Counted from the stretch's first letter, positions 15,267 to 24,385 are shown. The stretch is 64,000 nucleotides of DNA from Paenibacillus hemerocallicola (GCF_006265175.1 NZ_VDCQ01000001.1:1-64000), one strand, 5' to 3'. Translations and numbers: made by a program. Notes: generated by a model from the sequence alone, not told the origin.

Positions 15267-16676
15267 ATGTTGTGGTTTGACGTGGATCGAAGTGCTGCCG
15301 CTCCACTAACGACGCAAGTCTATGAGCAGGTGCGTTCGCGAATTCTGCGGCAGGAGCTGGCGGAAGGCGAACGACTGCCTTCGAGCCGAGAGTTGGCGGC
15401 CAATATCGGCGTATCGCGCAATGTCGTGCTGGAGGCGTACGACCGCCTGACCGCGGAGGGTTACCTGGAGGGACGCCCCCAAACGGGAACCTACGTCGCT
15501 GCAGGGTCTTCGTTTGAGCGGCACAGGGAGACGGAGCAGAAGCGCCTCGCTCCCCCTGCAGCCGTGACCAGGACGGAAGCGGGTACGGCGACTATCGACT
15601 TCCGGGCGGCGCATCCTGCCGCGGATTATTTTCCGCGCACCGTGTGGGGACGCTTGGCGAAGGAAGTTTGCTTGGACGCTCCGGAGCGCGTCTTCGGCTA
15701 CAACCGAGCCGAAGGCGTGCCCGAGCTGCGCAGCGTGCTGGCGCGTTACCTGCTGCAAGCTCGAGGCGTCCGCTGCCATCCGGACCAAATCGTCATTACG
15801 TCGGGGGCTACGCAAGCGCTGCATCTGATCACTGAGCTGCTTTCTCGCAAAAAGGATGGGTGCGTCGCCGTCGAGGATCCGGTGACGGACGAAATGCGCA
15901 CTATTTTCACTTATGCGGGCTCGACCGTGCTGCCGATTCCGGTGGACGACAAAGGGATTATCCCCGAGGAGCTGCCCGCCGAAGAGAAGCCGGACTTCAT
16001 CTTTGTCATTCCTTCCCATCAGTTCCCGCTTGGCGGTACGCTGCCGATTCAGCGGCGTATCCAACTGCTTGAGTATGCCCGGCGTATGGATTGCTGCATC
16101 GTCGAGGACGACTACGACAGCGAATTCACTTACGAAGGCGCCGCCGTTCACTCGATGCAGGGTCTGGATCCGGAACGCGTCATCTATGTCGGGACGTTCA
16201 GCAAAATCTTATCGCCCGCTTTGCGGATCGGTTACGCCGTTCTGCCCGAGCGGTTCATTCCGGAGTACCGCCGGCTGAAGTGGTTTGCCGATCGGCACAC
16301 CTCCTCATTGGAGCAGATGATCCTGGCTCGTTTTATGGAAGAGGGTTACTTCGAGCGTCATATCCGGCGTATGAAGAAAATTTACCGCAAACGGCGCGAA
16401 GCGCTCGTACGCAGCTTGCAGCAAGAGCTGCCGCAGGCGAAAATTCTTGGACAGTCCGCAGGCATGCATCTGGTCGTCGAGATCCCCGGGATGCGGTTTA
16501 CGCAATATATGCTTCGGCGTATCCATTTGGAGGGGGTTCACGTATACGCGGTGGAGCATTATGCGATCCATAAAGGCCGGCACGAGCAACAGATTGTGAT
16601 GGGGTATGGCGGATTGACGGCGGAATCGATTCAAGAGGGGGTCGTTCGGCTGCGGCGGGCGTTGGAGAATGAGTGA
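15267..16676 (+). CDS. MocR/PdxR-family regulator (GntR HTH plus class I aminotransferase domain)
   Basis: A 469-residue transcription factor. Residues about 10-75 are a GntR-type winged helix (QVYEQVRSRIL, LPSSRELAANIGVSRN, LTAEGYLEGRPQTGTYV). From about 110 on it is an aminotransferase-fold domain: GATQALHLI, VEDDYDSEF and the PLP lysine K313 in VGTFSKILSPALRIGYAVLP. Such proteins bind PLP or a PLP-amino-acid adduct as effector. ATG 15267 has AAAGGGGAG just upstream; the frame extends to 15234 without a site. The divergent neighbour is a racemase, so the target may be D-amino-acid metabolism rather than pdxST. Confidence 0.9.
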   Translation: MLWFDVDRSAAAPLTTQVYEQVRSRILRQELAEGERLPSSRELAANIGVSRNVVLEAYDRLTAEGYLEGRPQTGTYVAAGSSFERHRETEQKRLAPPAAVTRTEAGTATIDFRAAHPAADYFPRTVWGRLAKEVCLDAPERVFGYNRAEGVPELRSVLARYLLQARGVRCHPDQIVITSGATQALHLITELLSRKKDGCVAVEDPVTDEMRTIFTYAGSTVLPIPVDDKGIIPEELPAEEKPDFIFVIPSHQFPLGGTLPIQRRIQLLEYARRMDCCIVEDDYDSEFTYEGAAVHSMQGLDPERVIYVGTFSKILSPALRIGYAVLPERFIPEYRRLKWFADRHTSSLEQMILARFMEEGYFERHIRRMKKIYRKRREALVRSLQQELPQAKILGQSAGMHLVVEIPGMRFTQYMLRRIHLEGVHVYAVEHYAIHKGRHEQQIVMGYGGLTAESIQEGVVRLRRALENE

Positions 16677-16733
16677 GAGAGGGAAGGGTGTGCGATTCAG
16701 GCCACAAGTCTGCACCGAGAAAAGAGGGAGTTC

Positions 16734-17363
16734 ATGATAAAAATCATATGTGCAGCCTTCATGTTTGTAACAATCCTTACTGGCTGTGAAACGGATAAGC
16801 TGAAGGATGAAAATATTAAATTAAGCGCACAGTTGGACGAAGCTAATCGTCAAGTTGCAAAGCTGGAAAAAAATAGAGAAGACTTGGTCCGGTTAAACGA
16901 AGATCTTCAAAATAAGGAGGAACGGCTGAAGAGTGCTGCAAGCGCAAAACAACAACTAGAGATTGATTTGAACTGGTACAAAAACGCTATTAAAGACGTT
17001 ATGAGTATAAAGAACTTCGACTACGAGGTAGTATCGCAGTCAGTTAGCAGAGAGCCTTACGACAAAGTCGTATATATTAAAAACGTACCGGAACTTAACA
17101 AAGACCAAACCATTTATTTATTGAAAGCAGCACTATCCTTTTTCGATGACCAAGCAAACATTGTGTCTTTCTGGAGAGACCGAGACATGGCAATGCGATA
17201 TGCGAGCGGAAAATACGATCCTGAAGAGGGACCCTCAGGCTGGAGCGGATTTGATTACAGATTCGGTTCCATCATTAACGATGAGCCTTACCCCAGGTTG
17301 AGACAATATAATAGCAGAGATGATAGTCAGTTAATAGAGTTTGGGAAGTATTCAAGCAAGTAG
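16734..17363 (+). CDS. putative lipoprotein with coiled coil
   Basis: A 209-residue protein. The N-terminus MIKIICAAFMFVTILTGCE is a lipoprotein signal with lipobox LTGC (cysteine 18), so it should be anchored to the outer face of the membrane. Residues about 20-85 are a heptad-like coiled coil (LKDENIKLSAQLDEANRQVA). The C-terminal part is a mixed domain without recognisable motifs. The ribosome binding site is AAGAGGGAG. A four-helix membrane protein gene follows after 15 bases, likely co-transcribed. Function unknown. Confidence 0.8.
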   Translation: MIKIICAAFMFVTILTGCETDKLKDENIKLSAQLDEANRQVAKLEKNREDLVRLNEDLQNKEERLKSAASAKQQLEIDLNWYKNAIKDVMSIKNFDYEVVSQSVSREPYDKVVYIKNVPELNKDQTIYLLKAALSFFDDQANIVSFWRDRDMAMRYASGKYDPEEGPSGWSGFDYRFGSIINDEPYPRLRQYNSRDDSQLIEFGKYSSK

Positions 17364-17378
17364 GGAGAACCCCTTAAA

Positions 17379-17840
17379 ATGAAAATATTTATATACTGGA
17401 TGTTATCTCTATTCTTTTCCGTGAGTTCTGTATCGTTTTTTTATAACATGATGATTCGATACGAGTGGGAGGATGCTTCAAAGGAAGGATTCGGCTTTGC
17501 ACTGATAATCGCGACTATGTTGCTCTGCGGTTTCTTTTCGTTCCTGCATGTTCTTTTTCATATTTATTTTGTTATCATGCTGTCCAAAAATTTTTTTGTT
17601 TTAAAGATAAGCCGCATAGCTACAACAAGAAAAGTAAAGAAGAATGTTCTGATCTTCGGCATCGTTATTATTTCGTTAACATCATGGGTTTTCTATAGAC
17701 AAATTATAGGTTCGGGGCCGTATGGAATTGGATTTTTTGTTACTCAATGTATAACGATGTTTATGTATTTAATTTGGTATACGGAAATGAAGCAAACGGA
17801 TACATTCATTCCATTCAGCGGGCAAATGCGAAAAAGGTAG
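17379..17840 (+). CDS. hypothetical four-helix membrane protein
   Basis: A 153-residue integral membrane protein with hydrophobic segments at about 3-25 (YWMLSLFFSVSSVSFFY), 38-70, 90-108 and 115-135. Loops carry basic residues (RKVKK after helix 2), suggesting orientation with that loop inside. It follows the coiled-coil lipoprotein gene by 15 bases, so the two may act together. No family recognised. AT-richer than the upstream MocR gene. Confidence 0.7.
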   Translation: MKIFIYWMLSLFFSVSSVSFFYNMMIRYEWEDASKEGFGFALIIATMLLCGFFSFLHVLFHIYFVIMLSKNFFVLKISRIATTRKVKKNVLIFGIVIISLTSWVFYRQIIGSGPYGIGFFVTQCITMFMYLIWYTEMKQTDTFIPFSGQMRKR

Positions 17841-18094
17841 ATATACGATCTAAAGCTCAAAGCCCGCTGCAGAAAAGGCATCAAACCATAAGTCATTAGC
17901 AAAAAGCGATCTGTCGAAATCATGAATTCCACGGGCCGCTTTTTTTGCACTTCGATCGGCAATATGAAGTACTATTTTGACGGAATGCCGGATATAAACA
18001 TAAAGCCGGTTCATAGCCGGCGTGCGCCCTGTATTGGCCCGTGTCTTTGCAGCGAAGATTGGGGGCAAGACCGAAACAGAGGAGGAATTTACTG

Positions 18095-20578
18095 GTGACT
18101 ACCAACCATCCGGACAAAGCGATCAGCCGCAGAGCGCTGCTCGCTTCCCTCGGCGCGGCGGGAGCGACGATTGCAGCCGGCCAGTTCGCGGGCGCTTCCC
18201 TTGCCTACGGAAGCGTGACCGAATCCGTCTATGGGCCGAACGCTCCTGCGTCGGGCATCGGTTATGTCGCAACAGTGTCGATCGCCGAGCTGCGCGCGTT
18301 GTCGTCGTCTCATCCGAAGCCGGTCTATTTTGTGACCGACAGCGGGCAAGAGGGGCATTTTGTATACGATGCTTCCGATACGACCTCTGCGGATAACGGA
18401 ATCGAGGTGATCGTCACGACCGACGGCAAACGGTACAAACGTTTCGCCGCACCGTCGCAAGATCGTCGTCCAGAGGCGCTGCGGGTGGTGGCGACGGACT
18501 ACAACGTGTCCGCCTCGGGACAGACCACAACCGGCAGCATCGCCTCGGGGAACGCGGTGCTCACCGTCGCTTCGCCGATTGATTTCCAAACGGGGCAAGG
18601 CATCCTCATTGCAGGAGCGGGAGCTGCGAGCAAAGAGGTGCTTACGTTGGTAGTCGAGGCGGAGCCGACTGCGTCGGGAACGGTCTCGGTCCAACTGCCC
18701 GGGGAAACCGCGCAAACGGTCCATGTAACGGCGAGCCCGGAAGTGGTGGAGGTAAACTTTGCGTCGGGCAGCTCCGTAACCGGAAATATTGCGCTTGTGC
18801 TGGATACGGTGGAATTTTTAATTCCGGTAACAAGCGGGGAAACGGCGGCAGATATCGCGGGCCGGATTCGCGGCTGGTTTCTGGAGGGCTGGACGGCGGG
18901 GGGTTCGGGAAGCGCGGTGACGCTAACGTCCGTTTTACCCGGTGTTCGCAGCGATTCGTTTTTGTACGGCCAGGGAACCGGAGTGTCTGCCAATGTGACG
19001 CTGACGAAGGGAGTGAGGACGACCGCCAGGGGCATCGCCTCGACTTTGCGGGGACGGACCTTTGCGAACTGGACGGCGGCGACGGGCTATATCAACAGCA
19101 ATGTCGTGTTTTTTATCGCGAATACGACTGGGGCAAAGGGCGGGGAGAACGCAACGTATTCTCCGGGTACGACCGGCGCTAACGGGAGGCTCGAGGTGGC
19201 GCAGTACGGAAATTATTTACTATCTACGATTACCGCGATCACCGGCAGTGCGATCACACTGGCCCACAATGCCGTATCTTCCGTATCGGGCGTCTACGTC
19301 GGACATGACGATTCCAACGCACTACAAACGTTGCTAAACGGCGCCGCCAATAAACTGGTCATTTTGCCGGCCGGTACATATCGGTTGGCCCGGACATTGA
19401 CGCCGACTTCGGGTACGATTTTGCAGGGCGATGGTTATACGGCAACCATTTTGCAATACCAGGCGCTGGCGCAGCATGGAATCCGGATAGGCAATTTGGT
19501 GAATGACGTCCAGATTCGCCACCTGAAGCTCAAAAACATATGCGCCCCCGACAGCGCGTACGGCGGCGATACGGAACGCCATGGCATTATTATGGAGCAC
19601 GCTTTGCGAACAGTAATCGAATACTGCTGGGTCGACAACGCCGACGACGGCGGCATTCGCGCAGGCGGCGGCACCAGCGGCAACTCTTCCGGAACGCGCA
19701 TGCTGTATAATGTCGTAGTCAATACGTCGGAAGGGTCGGGAATCGAGGTGATCCGCGGCGAGGACTGCCTGCTGCTCGGCAATATCGTCCGGCAATCCTC
19801 CCAACATGCGGTACGGCTATGCGGCTCGCGGAAAACGACCGCCCTCGGCAATTATTTGGAAAACAACGGAGACGGCTTCTCGATTCAGGGCTACGGCAAC
19901 GGCGTCAATGTGACGCAGCGCAGCCAGGATTTCGTAATCGAGGGCAATGTGATCAAGGACCAGCTTACGCAAGCGGTGACGATCTTCAACCAGGCGAACA
20001 GCGGCATTATTAGCGGCAACTGGATGGAAAATGCGCAAAACCGGGCGGGCGGCATCGGCATCCAGCTGCGAACGATCGTGATCAGTGGCCGGTTAAGCAC
20101 GAATTTCGACATTGCCATCGAGGACAACATGATCAAGGGATTCGGCCGGGCGATCGAGATGAGAGGAGATATGGACCGGATTACGATCCGGAACAATACG
20201 GTCAAGGACTACACCGCCAATGGAACCGGCAGTGCCTATGCCGTGTACCTCGACTGCGACGATGTCGGCGATTTGCGCCATATTTTGATTGAGGGTAACA
20301 CGTTTATTTGTCATGCGGCCAACAAAATCGGGGTCCGGCTGTTCCGGCCCTCCGCCCGCACAAGCATCCAGGCGCACAACAATACGTTCATGCTGCGGCG
20401 AACCGATATGACCGGCCTGAAGGAGGCTTGCCTGAAAAACGCATATACCGCTCCCTACAACGCCGATGCACTCGTTCGGACGATCGCTGGTACCTGCACA
20501 GTAGTGCTGCCCGATTCAACCGAGGTAACCGGGACGACGGCTCAGGATACGAACCGGTATATCGGCTTGCCGGTATAG
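18095..20578 (+). CDS. Tat-exported right-handed beta-helix protein, probable polysaccharide-active
   Basis: An 827-residue exported protein. A twin-arginine signal (SRRALLASLGAAGATIAAG) occupies residues about 10-45. Next come beta-rich, glycine/threonine-rich segments (about 130-330), then a parallel beta-helix of repeated turns with N-N-x-I-x-x-N ladders (about 420-800; for example IEYCWVDNADDGGIRAGGG, LLGNIVRQSSQHAVRLCGS, DITIEDN-like repeats). The fold is shared by pectate lyases, epimerases and phage depolymerases. GTG at 18095 has GGAGGA (18081-18086) at good distance. The Tat route suggests folding or cofactor loading before export. Substrate unknown. Confidence 0.8.
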   Translation: MTTNHPDKAISRRALLASLGAAGATIAAGQFAGASLAYGSVTESVYGPNAPASGIGYVATVSIAELRALSSSHPKPVYFVTDSGQEGHFVYDASDTTSADNGIEVIVTTDGKRYKRFAAPSQDRRPEALRVVATDYNVSASGQTTTGSIASGNAVLTVASPIDFQTGQGILIAGAGAASKEVLTLVVEAEPTASGTVSVQLPGETAQTVHVTASPEVVEVNFASGSSVTGNIALVLDTVEFLIPVTSGETAADIAGRIRGWFLEGWTAGGSGSAVTLTSVLPGVRSDSFLYGQGTGVSANVTLTKGVRTTARGIASTLRGRTFANWTAATGYINSNVVFFIANTTGAKGGENATYSPGTTGANGRLEVAQYGNYLLSTITAITGSAITLAHNAVSSVSGVYVGHDDSNALQTLLNGAANKLVILPAGTYRLARTLTPTSGTILQGDGYTATILQYQALAQHGIRIGNLVNDVQIRHLKLKNICAPDSAYGGDTERHGIIMEHALRTVIEYCWVDNADDGGIRAGGGTSGNSSGTRMLYNVVVNTSEGSGIEVIRGEDCLLLGNIVRQSSQHAVRLCGSRKTTALGNYLENNGDGFSIQGYGNGVNVTQRSQDFVIEGNVIKDQLTQAVTIFNQANSGIISGNWMENAQNRAGGIGIQLRTIVISGRLSTNFDIAIEDNMIKGFGRAIEMRGDMDRITIRNNTVKDYTANGTGSAYAVYLDCDDVGDLRHILIEGNTFICHAANKIGVRLFRPSARTSIQAHNNTFMLRRTDMTGLKEACLKNAYTAPYNADALVRTIAGTCTVVLPDSTEVTGTTAQDTNRYIGLPV

Positions 20579-20859
20579 AAGCGACAGCGATTTTCCCGCT
20601 CGGTGCGGTTGAGAAAGGAACGATGCACAAGGCTTGTCGATTTCGGGCAGCCTTGTGCTCCCCCTACAGGAAGGAACGGCGGTACAAGTGCCAGTGATCC
20701 AATCTTGTGCGAGCTGTTTGTGAATGGCCGCAAGTATGAAGCGATTTGGCAAATTACCCAAGATGCCGTAAGAAGAGCTCAAAGCTAGTAAAAATACTTT
20801 AAAAAAACCAAGCACTGTGATAAGAAGTAGATAAAATTTACACCAGAATAGGTGAGCTT
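20579..20859. other. intergenic region with a possible gene remnant
   Basis: One frame (20603-20788) stays open for 61 codons and reads protein-like in its second half (DPILCELFVNGRKYEAIWQI), but it has no binding site and no family is recognised. It may be debris of a longer coding region that followed the beta-helix gene. Confidence 0.3.
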
Positions 20860-21750
20860 ATGAAATACTCCAATCTCCAGCAATTATTCGATGAGCCCAT
20901 TGAAAAGATACAAATACTCGATCCCGGCTATTCGGGCCACGCTAGTGATGTATGGCTAGTGAAAACGGCTTCGCAAGAAGTGGTCGTTCGTTCTTCCAGA
21001 TGGCGGAATGAGCCGGACCGTGAATTTTGGTGGGGATGCAAGTTTATGTTCGGGATCGATCCGAGACATATGATCTACATGAAAGAAAATTCCAAATTGC
21101 TGCAAACCGTCTCGGAAATTGCCTTACCGAAAATTTTGTCATGGGCAGAGATGGATGGAAGGGAATATCTTGTTGTAGAAAAAATGAAAGGCCACGCGCT
21201 GAGTTCCTTCAAAAATCAGTCACATGAACTCCTATATCAATTCGGTGTGTGGTTGGCTAAAGTACATTTGAATACATCCAGTTTCTATGGAAATCTTGCG
21301 AAGACCAAGGTCGGAAAACGGGAGGAATTCCATAACAAGCTAGCGCAAGCCATGAAGGGGATTGCCGAACGGGAATACCCGAGCGATAGCCATATAAGGA
21401 CAAGCCTGGATCCTATCTTGGAGCAGCTCCATGATTTGCCTCACCCGCAACATTTCTGCCCGATATTGGTGGATATGGACCCGTCCCAGTTTCTTGCCGA
21501 AGCCGGAAAGATTACAGCGATCGTGGATACAGAGGCTTATGTGATAGCTCCCAGGGAATTTGACTTTATCGGACTTGAATATGTATTGGATGAAGCATCG
21601 TCCGCTTCGTTTCTAAATGGATATACGACGATTCTGGGTATACCCGAGTTGTCCGAGTGCAGGAGAGCATATAGATATTTTTACAGATTGCTGGGCGTGC
21701 AAGGATCGGTAGATTTGGATAAATGGTTTGCGCAGTCGGAATTGTTCTGA
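20860..21750 (+). CDS. APH-like phosphotransferase-fold protein with altered catalytic loop
   Basis: A 296-residue protein of the aminoglycoside-phosphotransferase fold: VVVRSSRWRNE as nucleotide-binding strand, EYLVVEKMKGHAL hinge, and ITAIVDTEAYVIAPREFDFI as the metal-binding segment. Where typical members have H-G-D-x4-N, this one reads ILVDMDPSQFLAE, with the histidine and asparagine replaced although the aspartate survives. Catalysis may therefore be weak, altered or absent. Binding site AGGTGAG. Followed by a broken GNAT gene after 18 bases. Confidence 0.75.
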   Translation: MKYSNLQQLFDEPIEKIQILDPGYSGHASDVWLVKTASQEVVVRSSRWRNEPDREFWWGCKFMFGIDPRHMIYMKENSKLLQTVSEIALPKILSWAEMDGREYLVVEKMKGHALSSFKNQSHELLYQFGVWLAKVHLNTSSFYGNLAKTKVGKREEFHNKLAQAMKGIAEREYPSDSHIRTSLDPILEQLHDLPHPQHFCPILVDMDPSQFLAEAGKITAIVDTEAYVIAPREFDFIGLEYVLDEASSASFLNGYTTILGIPELSECRRAYRYFYRLLGVQGSVDLDKWFAQSELF

Positions 21751-21768
21751 CTATAGGAGGTGCTGCGG

Positions 21769-22079
21769 ATGTCTCTAACGATTAGACAATATCGACCGGC
21801 AGATCAGGAAGCTGTCGTGAAATTGCATGTCGATGGCTTGAGCCAGTTTCAAGCAAGCATAGGCGACCCAATGCTCGATCAAGACATTCATCATATTGAA
21901 GCCGTGTATTTACATCATGACGGAGAGTTTCTGGTCGGAGTTTTGGATAGCTGATTTTGGATACGACGAGTAAACAATTGCCCGCACAAAACATGTTTCT
22001 GAGAAATGGTTATCATGAGACGAATCGCAAACCGTTCCAGGACATGGAGCTTATATTTTATAAAAAAGATATCGTATAG
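21769..22079 (+). pseudogene. GNAT acetyltransferase gene with an internal deletion
   Basis: ATG 21769 follows AGGAGG at ideal spacing and encodes a normal GNAT opening (SLTIRQYRPADQEAVVKLHV). The frame ends in TGA at 21952. In another frame the C-terminal part continues: LDTTSKQLPAQNMFLRNGYH, then ELIFYKKDIV and TAG at 22077-22079. The middle of the domain with the acetyl-CoA loop is missing. It looks like a deletion with frameshift. Confidence 0.7.
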
Positions 22080-22198
22080 TAGCAATAGGAGGATTAAAAA
22101 ATCGGGACTACGCAGGCTCCGACAAATTTTATATGATAGGAAGAGAAAGAAATCATCGACAGTATGAAAAATCAAATGGAACATAACGGAGGGACGAT

Positions 22199-22459
22199 AT
22201 GATCATTTCGATAAAATTGCCCAAAGAAGAAAAGACCGAGCTCATTAAGACGGTCCAAGCTTATTTCGAAGAAGAAAGATCGGAAACGATCGGTAGTTTG
22301 GCGGCGGAGCAACTCGTCGATTTGATGATCAAAGAGCTGGGACCTTATGTATATAATAAGGCGCTGGCTGACGTCAAGGTACTAGTCAATGAAAAATTCA
22401 ATCAGATCGACGATGAGTTATATGCGCTTGAAAAGCCGACGCAAGGCCGAAAAAAATAG
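22199..22459 (+). CDS. DUF2164-family protein
   Basis: An 86-residue soluble protein: IKLPKEEKTELIKTVQAYF, EERSETIGSLAAEQLVDLMI, ELGPYVYNKALAD. This pattern (IxLPxExKxxLIxxIQxYFxxERxExIGxLAAExLLDF) is that of the DUF2164 family, function unknown. Binding site CGGAGGGA. Length is typical. It is preceded by a short open stretch with a good binding site (AGGAGG at 22086) but no start codon, perhaps another remnant. Confidence 0.8.
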   Translation: MIISIKLPKEEKTELIKTVQAYFEEERSETIGSLAAEQLVDLMIKELGPYVYNKALADVKVLVNEKFNQIDDELYALEKPTQGRKK

Positions 22460-22487
22460 CGCTGGCAACCTACATTGGAGTTGATCG

Positions 22488-22640
22488 ATCATCAAGATCA
22501 GAATTATCGGTTCCTGCGGCAGCGGAAAATCGACATTGGCGAAGGAACTTTCAGTACGCTGCGGGATCCCCTACTACGAATTGGACAATGTCATCTGGGA
22601 CAGAAATGCGGAAGGCGTGAAATACCCGGAGCCGATTTGA
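22488..22640 (+). pseudogene. fragment of a P-loop adenylate-kinase-like gene
   Basis: A frame without a start encodes IKIRIIGSCGSGKSTLAKEL, a Walker A region, then CGIPYYELDNVIWDRNAEG and TGA at 22638-22640. This is the start of a topology-modulation-protein/adenylate-kinase-like family whose full length is about 170-190 residues; only about 50 remain. The downstream part is gone. Confidence 0.7.
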
Positions 22641-22701
22641 GCAAGAAGGGAGAGCAATGATCTTCCCTATCCAGGTGAACGTGCGTCGTGCAGGCTGAAC
22701 T

Positions 22702-22728
22702 ATCCCACTGTATTGTGGGATTTATTTT
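22702..22728 (+). terminator. rho-independent terminator
   Basis: ATCCCAC (22702-22708) pairs with GTGGGAT (22715-22721) around a six-base loop, followed by TTATTTT. It closes the DUF2164 / kinase-fragment transcript. Confidence 0.75.
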
Positions 22729-22803
22729 GCATCAAGAACCAAAAAATTGAATAAAATGAAAAATATTTTAGAAGAATATCATGGTTTGTGGAAGGAGTCC
22801 TGA

Positions 22804-23136
22804 ATGGCTATATTCGGCACTATCGCAGCTGTAATCTTATCGGTTCTGTTCATGATGCTCCTTGGCCCTTACGGAATCATTGTCCTCCTATCGCTCATTT
22901 TCGGAATGGTACTAAGCACCCACATGAGAACCAAAGAGATTCAAAACGATTTACAGAGAATCAAAGAGAAGCTTGGGATCGAGGACCCGAATGATTTCCA
23001 TATGTCCAATGAGGAGATCGAACAAGAACTGGAAAAAGAAATGGAGACGGACGAACTGAGGGAGATCAATCAGCAAATTGAGAAGGAGTTGGAGGAATAT
23101 GCAGACTCAGCCGATAAAGATACTAAGAAAAAGTAA
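22804..23136 (+). CDS. small membrane protein with acidic coiled-coil tail
   Basis: A 110-residue protein. Residues 1-40 are a hydrophobic hairpin (GTIAAVILSVLFMMLLGPYG, IIVLLSLIFGMVLS), and the remainder is a highly charged helix (MSNEEIEQELEKEMETDELR) facing probably the cytoplasm. Binding site GGAAGGAG. No family recognised; small DUF-type membrane proteins of this design are common in bacilli. Confidence 0.7.
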   Translation: MAIFGTIAAVILSVLFMMLLGPYGIIVLLSLIFGMVLSTHMRTKEIQNDLQRIKEKLGIEDPNDFHMSNEEIEQELEKEMETDELREINQQIEKELEEYADSADKDTKKK

Positions 23137-23178
23137 ACGAGCAAGTCTTCTGATCCTTCTTCGAAGGGAGGTGCCTCA

Positions 23179-23799
23179 TTGGGTGGAACGATTATTTATT
23201 TAAACGGCACTTCGAGTGCGGGGAAAACTACTCTTTCGAAACAGCTGCTGGATGTACTTCCGGAGAAATATTACTATCTGTCGCTGGATCAGTACAATCA
23301 TCAAATCGGGAACATGTTCGCGGGACTGTTGGGGCTGGATCCGAAAAATAAGGATATTGACTATGCCAAAGGGAAAAGGCTTCTGAGCAGGCCTTCCATG
23401 GAGTTGATGTATCAAGCAATACAAGTGATGTCGGAACTAGGGATGAATGTGATTGTCGACGATGTACTAATTAACAAGCTATGGCTGAACAGATGCGTTG
23501 AACTACTGGCCGACCATCCCGTCTATTTCATTAAAGTCAATTGCCCGATCGAAGAACTCGAACGAAGGGAAAGGAGCAGAGGAGATCGAACGATCGGAAA
23601 AGCACGCTCCCAATATGATACGATCCATCATCATGGGAAGTACGATCTTGAAGTCAACACCTATGAATCCAGTATCATGGTGTGTGCGGAACATATTATA
23701 AAATATATTTATAAGGATCGGTCAGAACCGAGGGCATTTAAAGAACTGCAACGAATACGCGAGGAAGCGATCATTCCTTTAAAGGGGGAGAATTTATGA
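23179..23799 (+). CDS. chloramphenicol-phosphotransferase-like P-loop kinase
   Basis: A 206-residue protein with Walker A GTSSAGKT at residues 10-17, preceded by MGGTIIYLN; SLDQYNHQIGNMF holds the catalytic-aspartate region and GMNVIVDDV the Walker B strand. DHPVYFIKVNCPIEELERRE followed by RGDRTIGKA is the lid region with conserved arginines. These features match the chloramphenicol 3-O-phosphotransferase-like family (CPT). Real substrate uncertain: most members are uncharacterised. TTG start behind GGGAGGTG. Its stop overlaps the next gene by four bases. Confidence 0.85.
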   Translation: MGGTIIYLNGTSSAGKTTLSKQLLDVLPEKYYYLSLDQYNHQIGNMFAGLLGLDPKNKDIDYAKGKRLLSRPSMELMYQAIQVMSELGMNVIVDDVLINKLWLNRCVELLADHPVYFIKVNCPIEELERRERSRGDRTIGKARSQYDTIHHHGKYDLEVNTYESSIMVCAEHIIKYIYKDRSEPRAFKELQRIREEAIIPLKGENL

Positions 23800-24359
23800 A
23801 ATTGATCATCATATTCGGACCTCAGGCCGTCGGCAAAATGACAGTGGGACATGAGCTGGAAAAAATAACGGATTTGAAGCTTTTTCACAATCATATGACC
23901 ATTGAACTCGTTTCCCCCTTTTTTAGTTATGGCTGTGCGGAAGGACGACGGTTAGTCGGTTTATTTCGACAAGAAATATTCGAGGAAGTATCGAAGAGCA
24001 ACTTGGAAGGATTGATTTTTACATATGTATGGGCTTTGGACCTGCAATCCGACTGGGAATATGTCGATCACATCAGTAATATTTTCGAGTCGAAGGGTGG
24101 AGACGTTTATTATGTCGAGCTTGAAGCGGATACGGATGAAAGACTGGAACGCAACAAAAGCCCCCACCGATTGATGCATAAACCTACAAAAAGAAACATT
24201 GAACGCTCTGAACGGGACCTGTTAAACACGATGGAGAAGCATAGATTAAACACTTATGATGGAGAAATGAATAAGAAAAACTATATCAAAATCAATAACA
24301 CAAAGTTAAGTCCGGAAGATGTCGCAAAAATGATCAAGGAACGGTTTCAATTTCAATAG
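23796..24359 (+). CDS. AAA/P-loop shikimate-kinase-like protein
   Basis: A 187-residue P-loop protein. Its Walker A is GPQAVGKMT (residues 8-16); methionine stands at the usual S/T position with threonine next, a feature I associate with this orphan family. HNHMTIELVSPFF gives the conserved His-Asn-His segment and GLIFTYVWALD a Walker B-like strand. DERLERNKSPHR is an arginine-rich lid. ATGA overlap with the CPT-like gene implies joint translation. Substrate unknown. Confidence 0.8.
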   Translation: MKLIIIFGPQAVGKMTVGHELEKITDLKLFHNHMTIELVSPFFSYGCAEGRRLVGLFRQEIFEEVSKSNLEGLIFTYVWALDLQSDWEYVDHISNIFESKGGDVYYVELEADTDERLERNKSPHRLMHKPTKRNIERSERDLLNTMEKHRLNTYDGEMNKKNYIKINNTKLSPEDVAKMIKERFQFQ

Positions 24360-24385
24360 GAACTCGTGCAAAGGAGTAGCGGATT

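Noticed and set aside
18005-18025. Small GCCGG/CCGGC hairpin before the beta-helix gene
   Set aside because: Five-base stem only, no T-tract after it; too weak to call a terminator.
20308-20697. 129-codon plus-strand frame over the end of the beta-helix gene
   Set aside because: Shadow of the large conserved gene in another frame, with no recognisable product.
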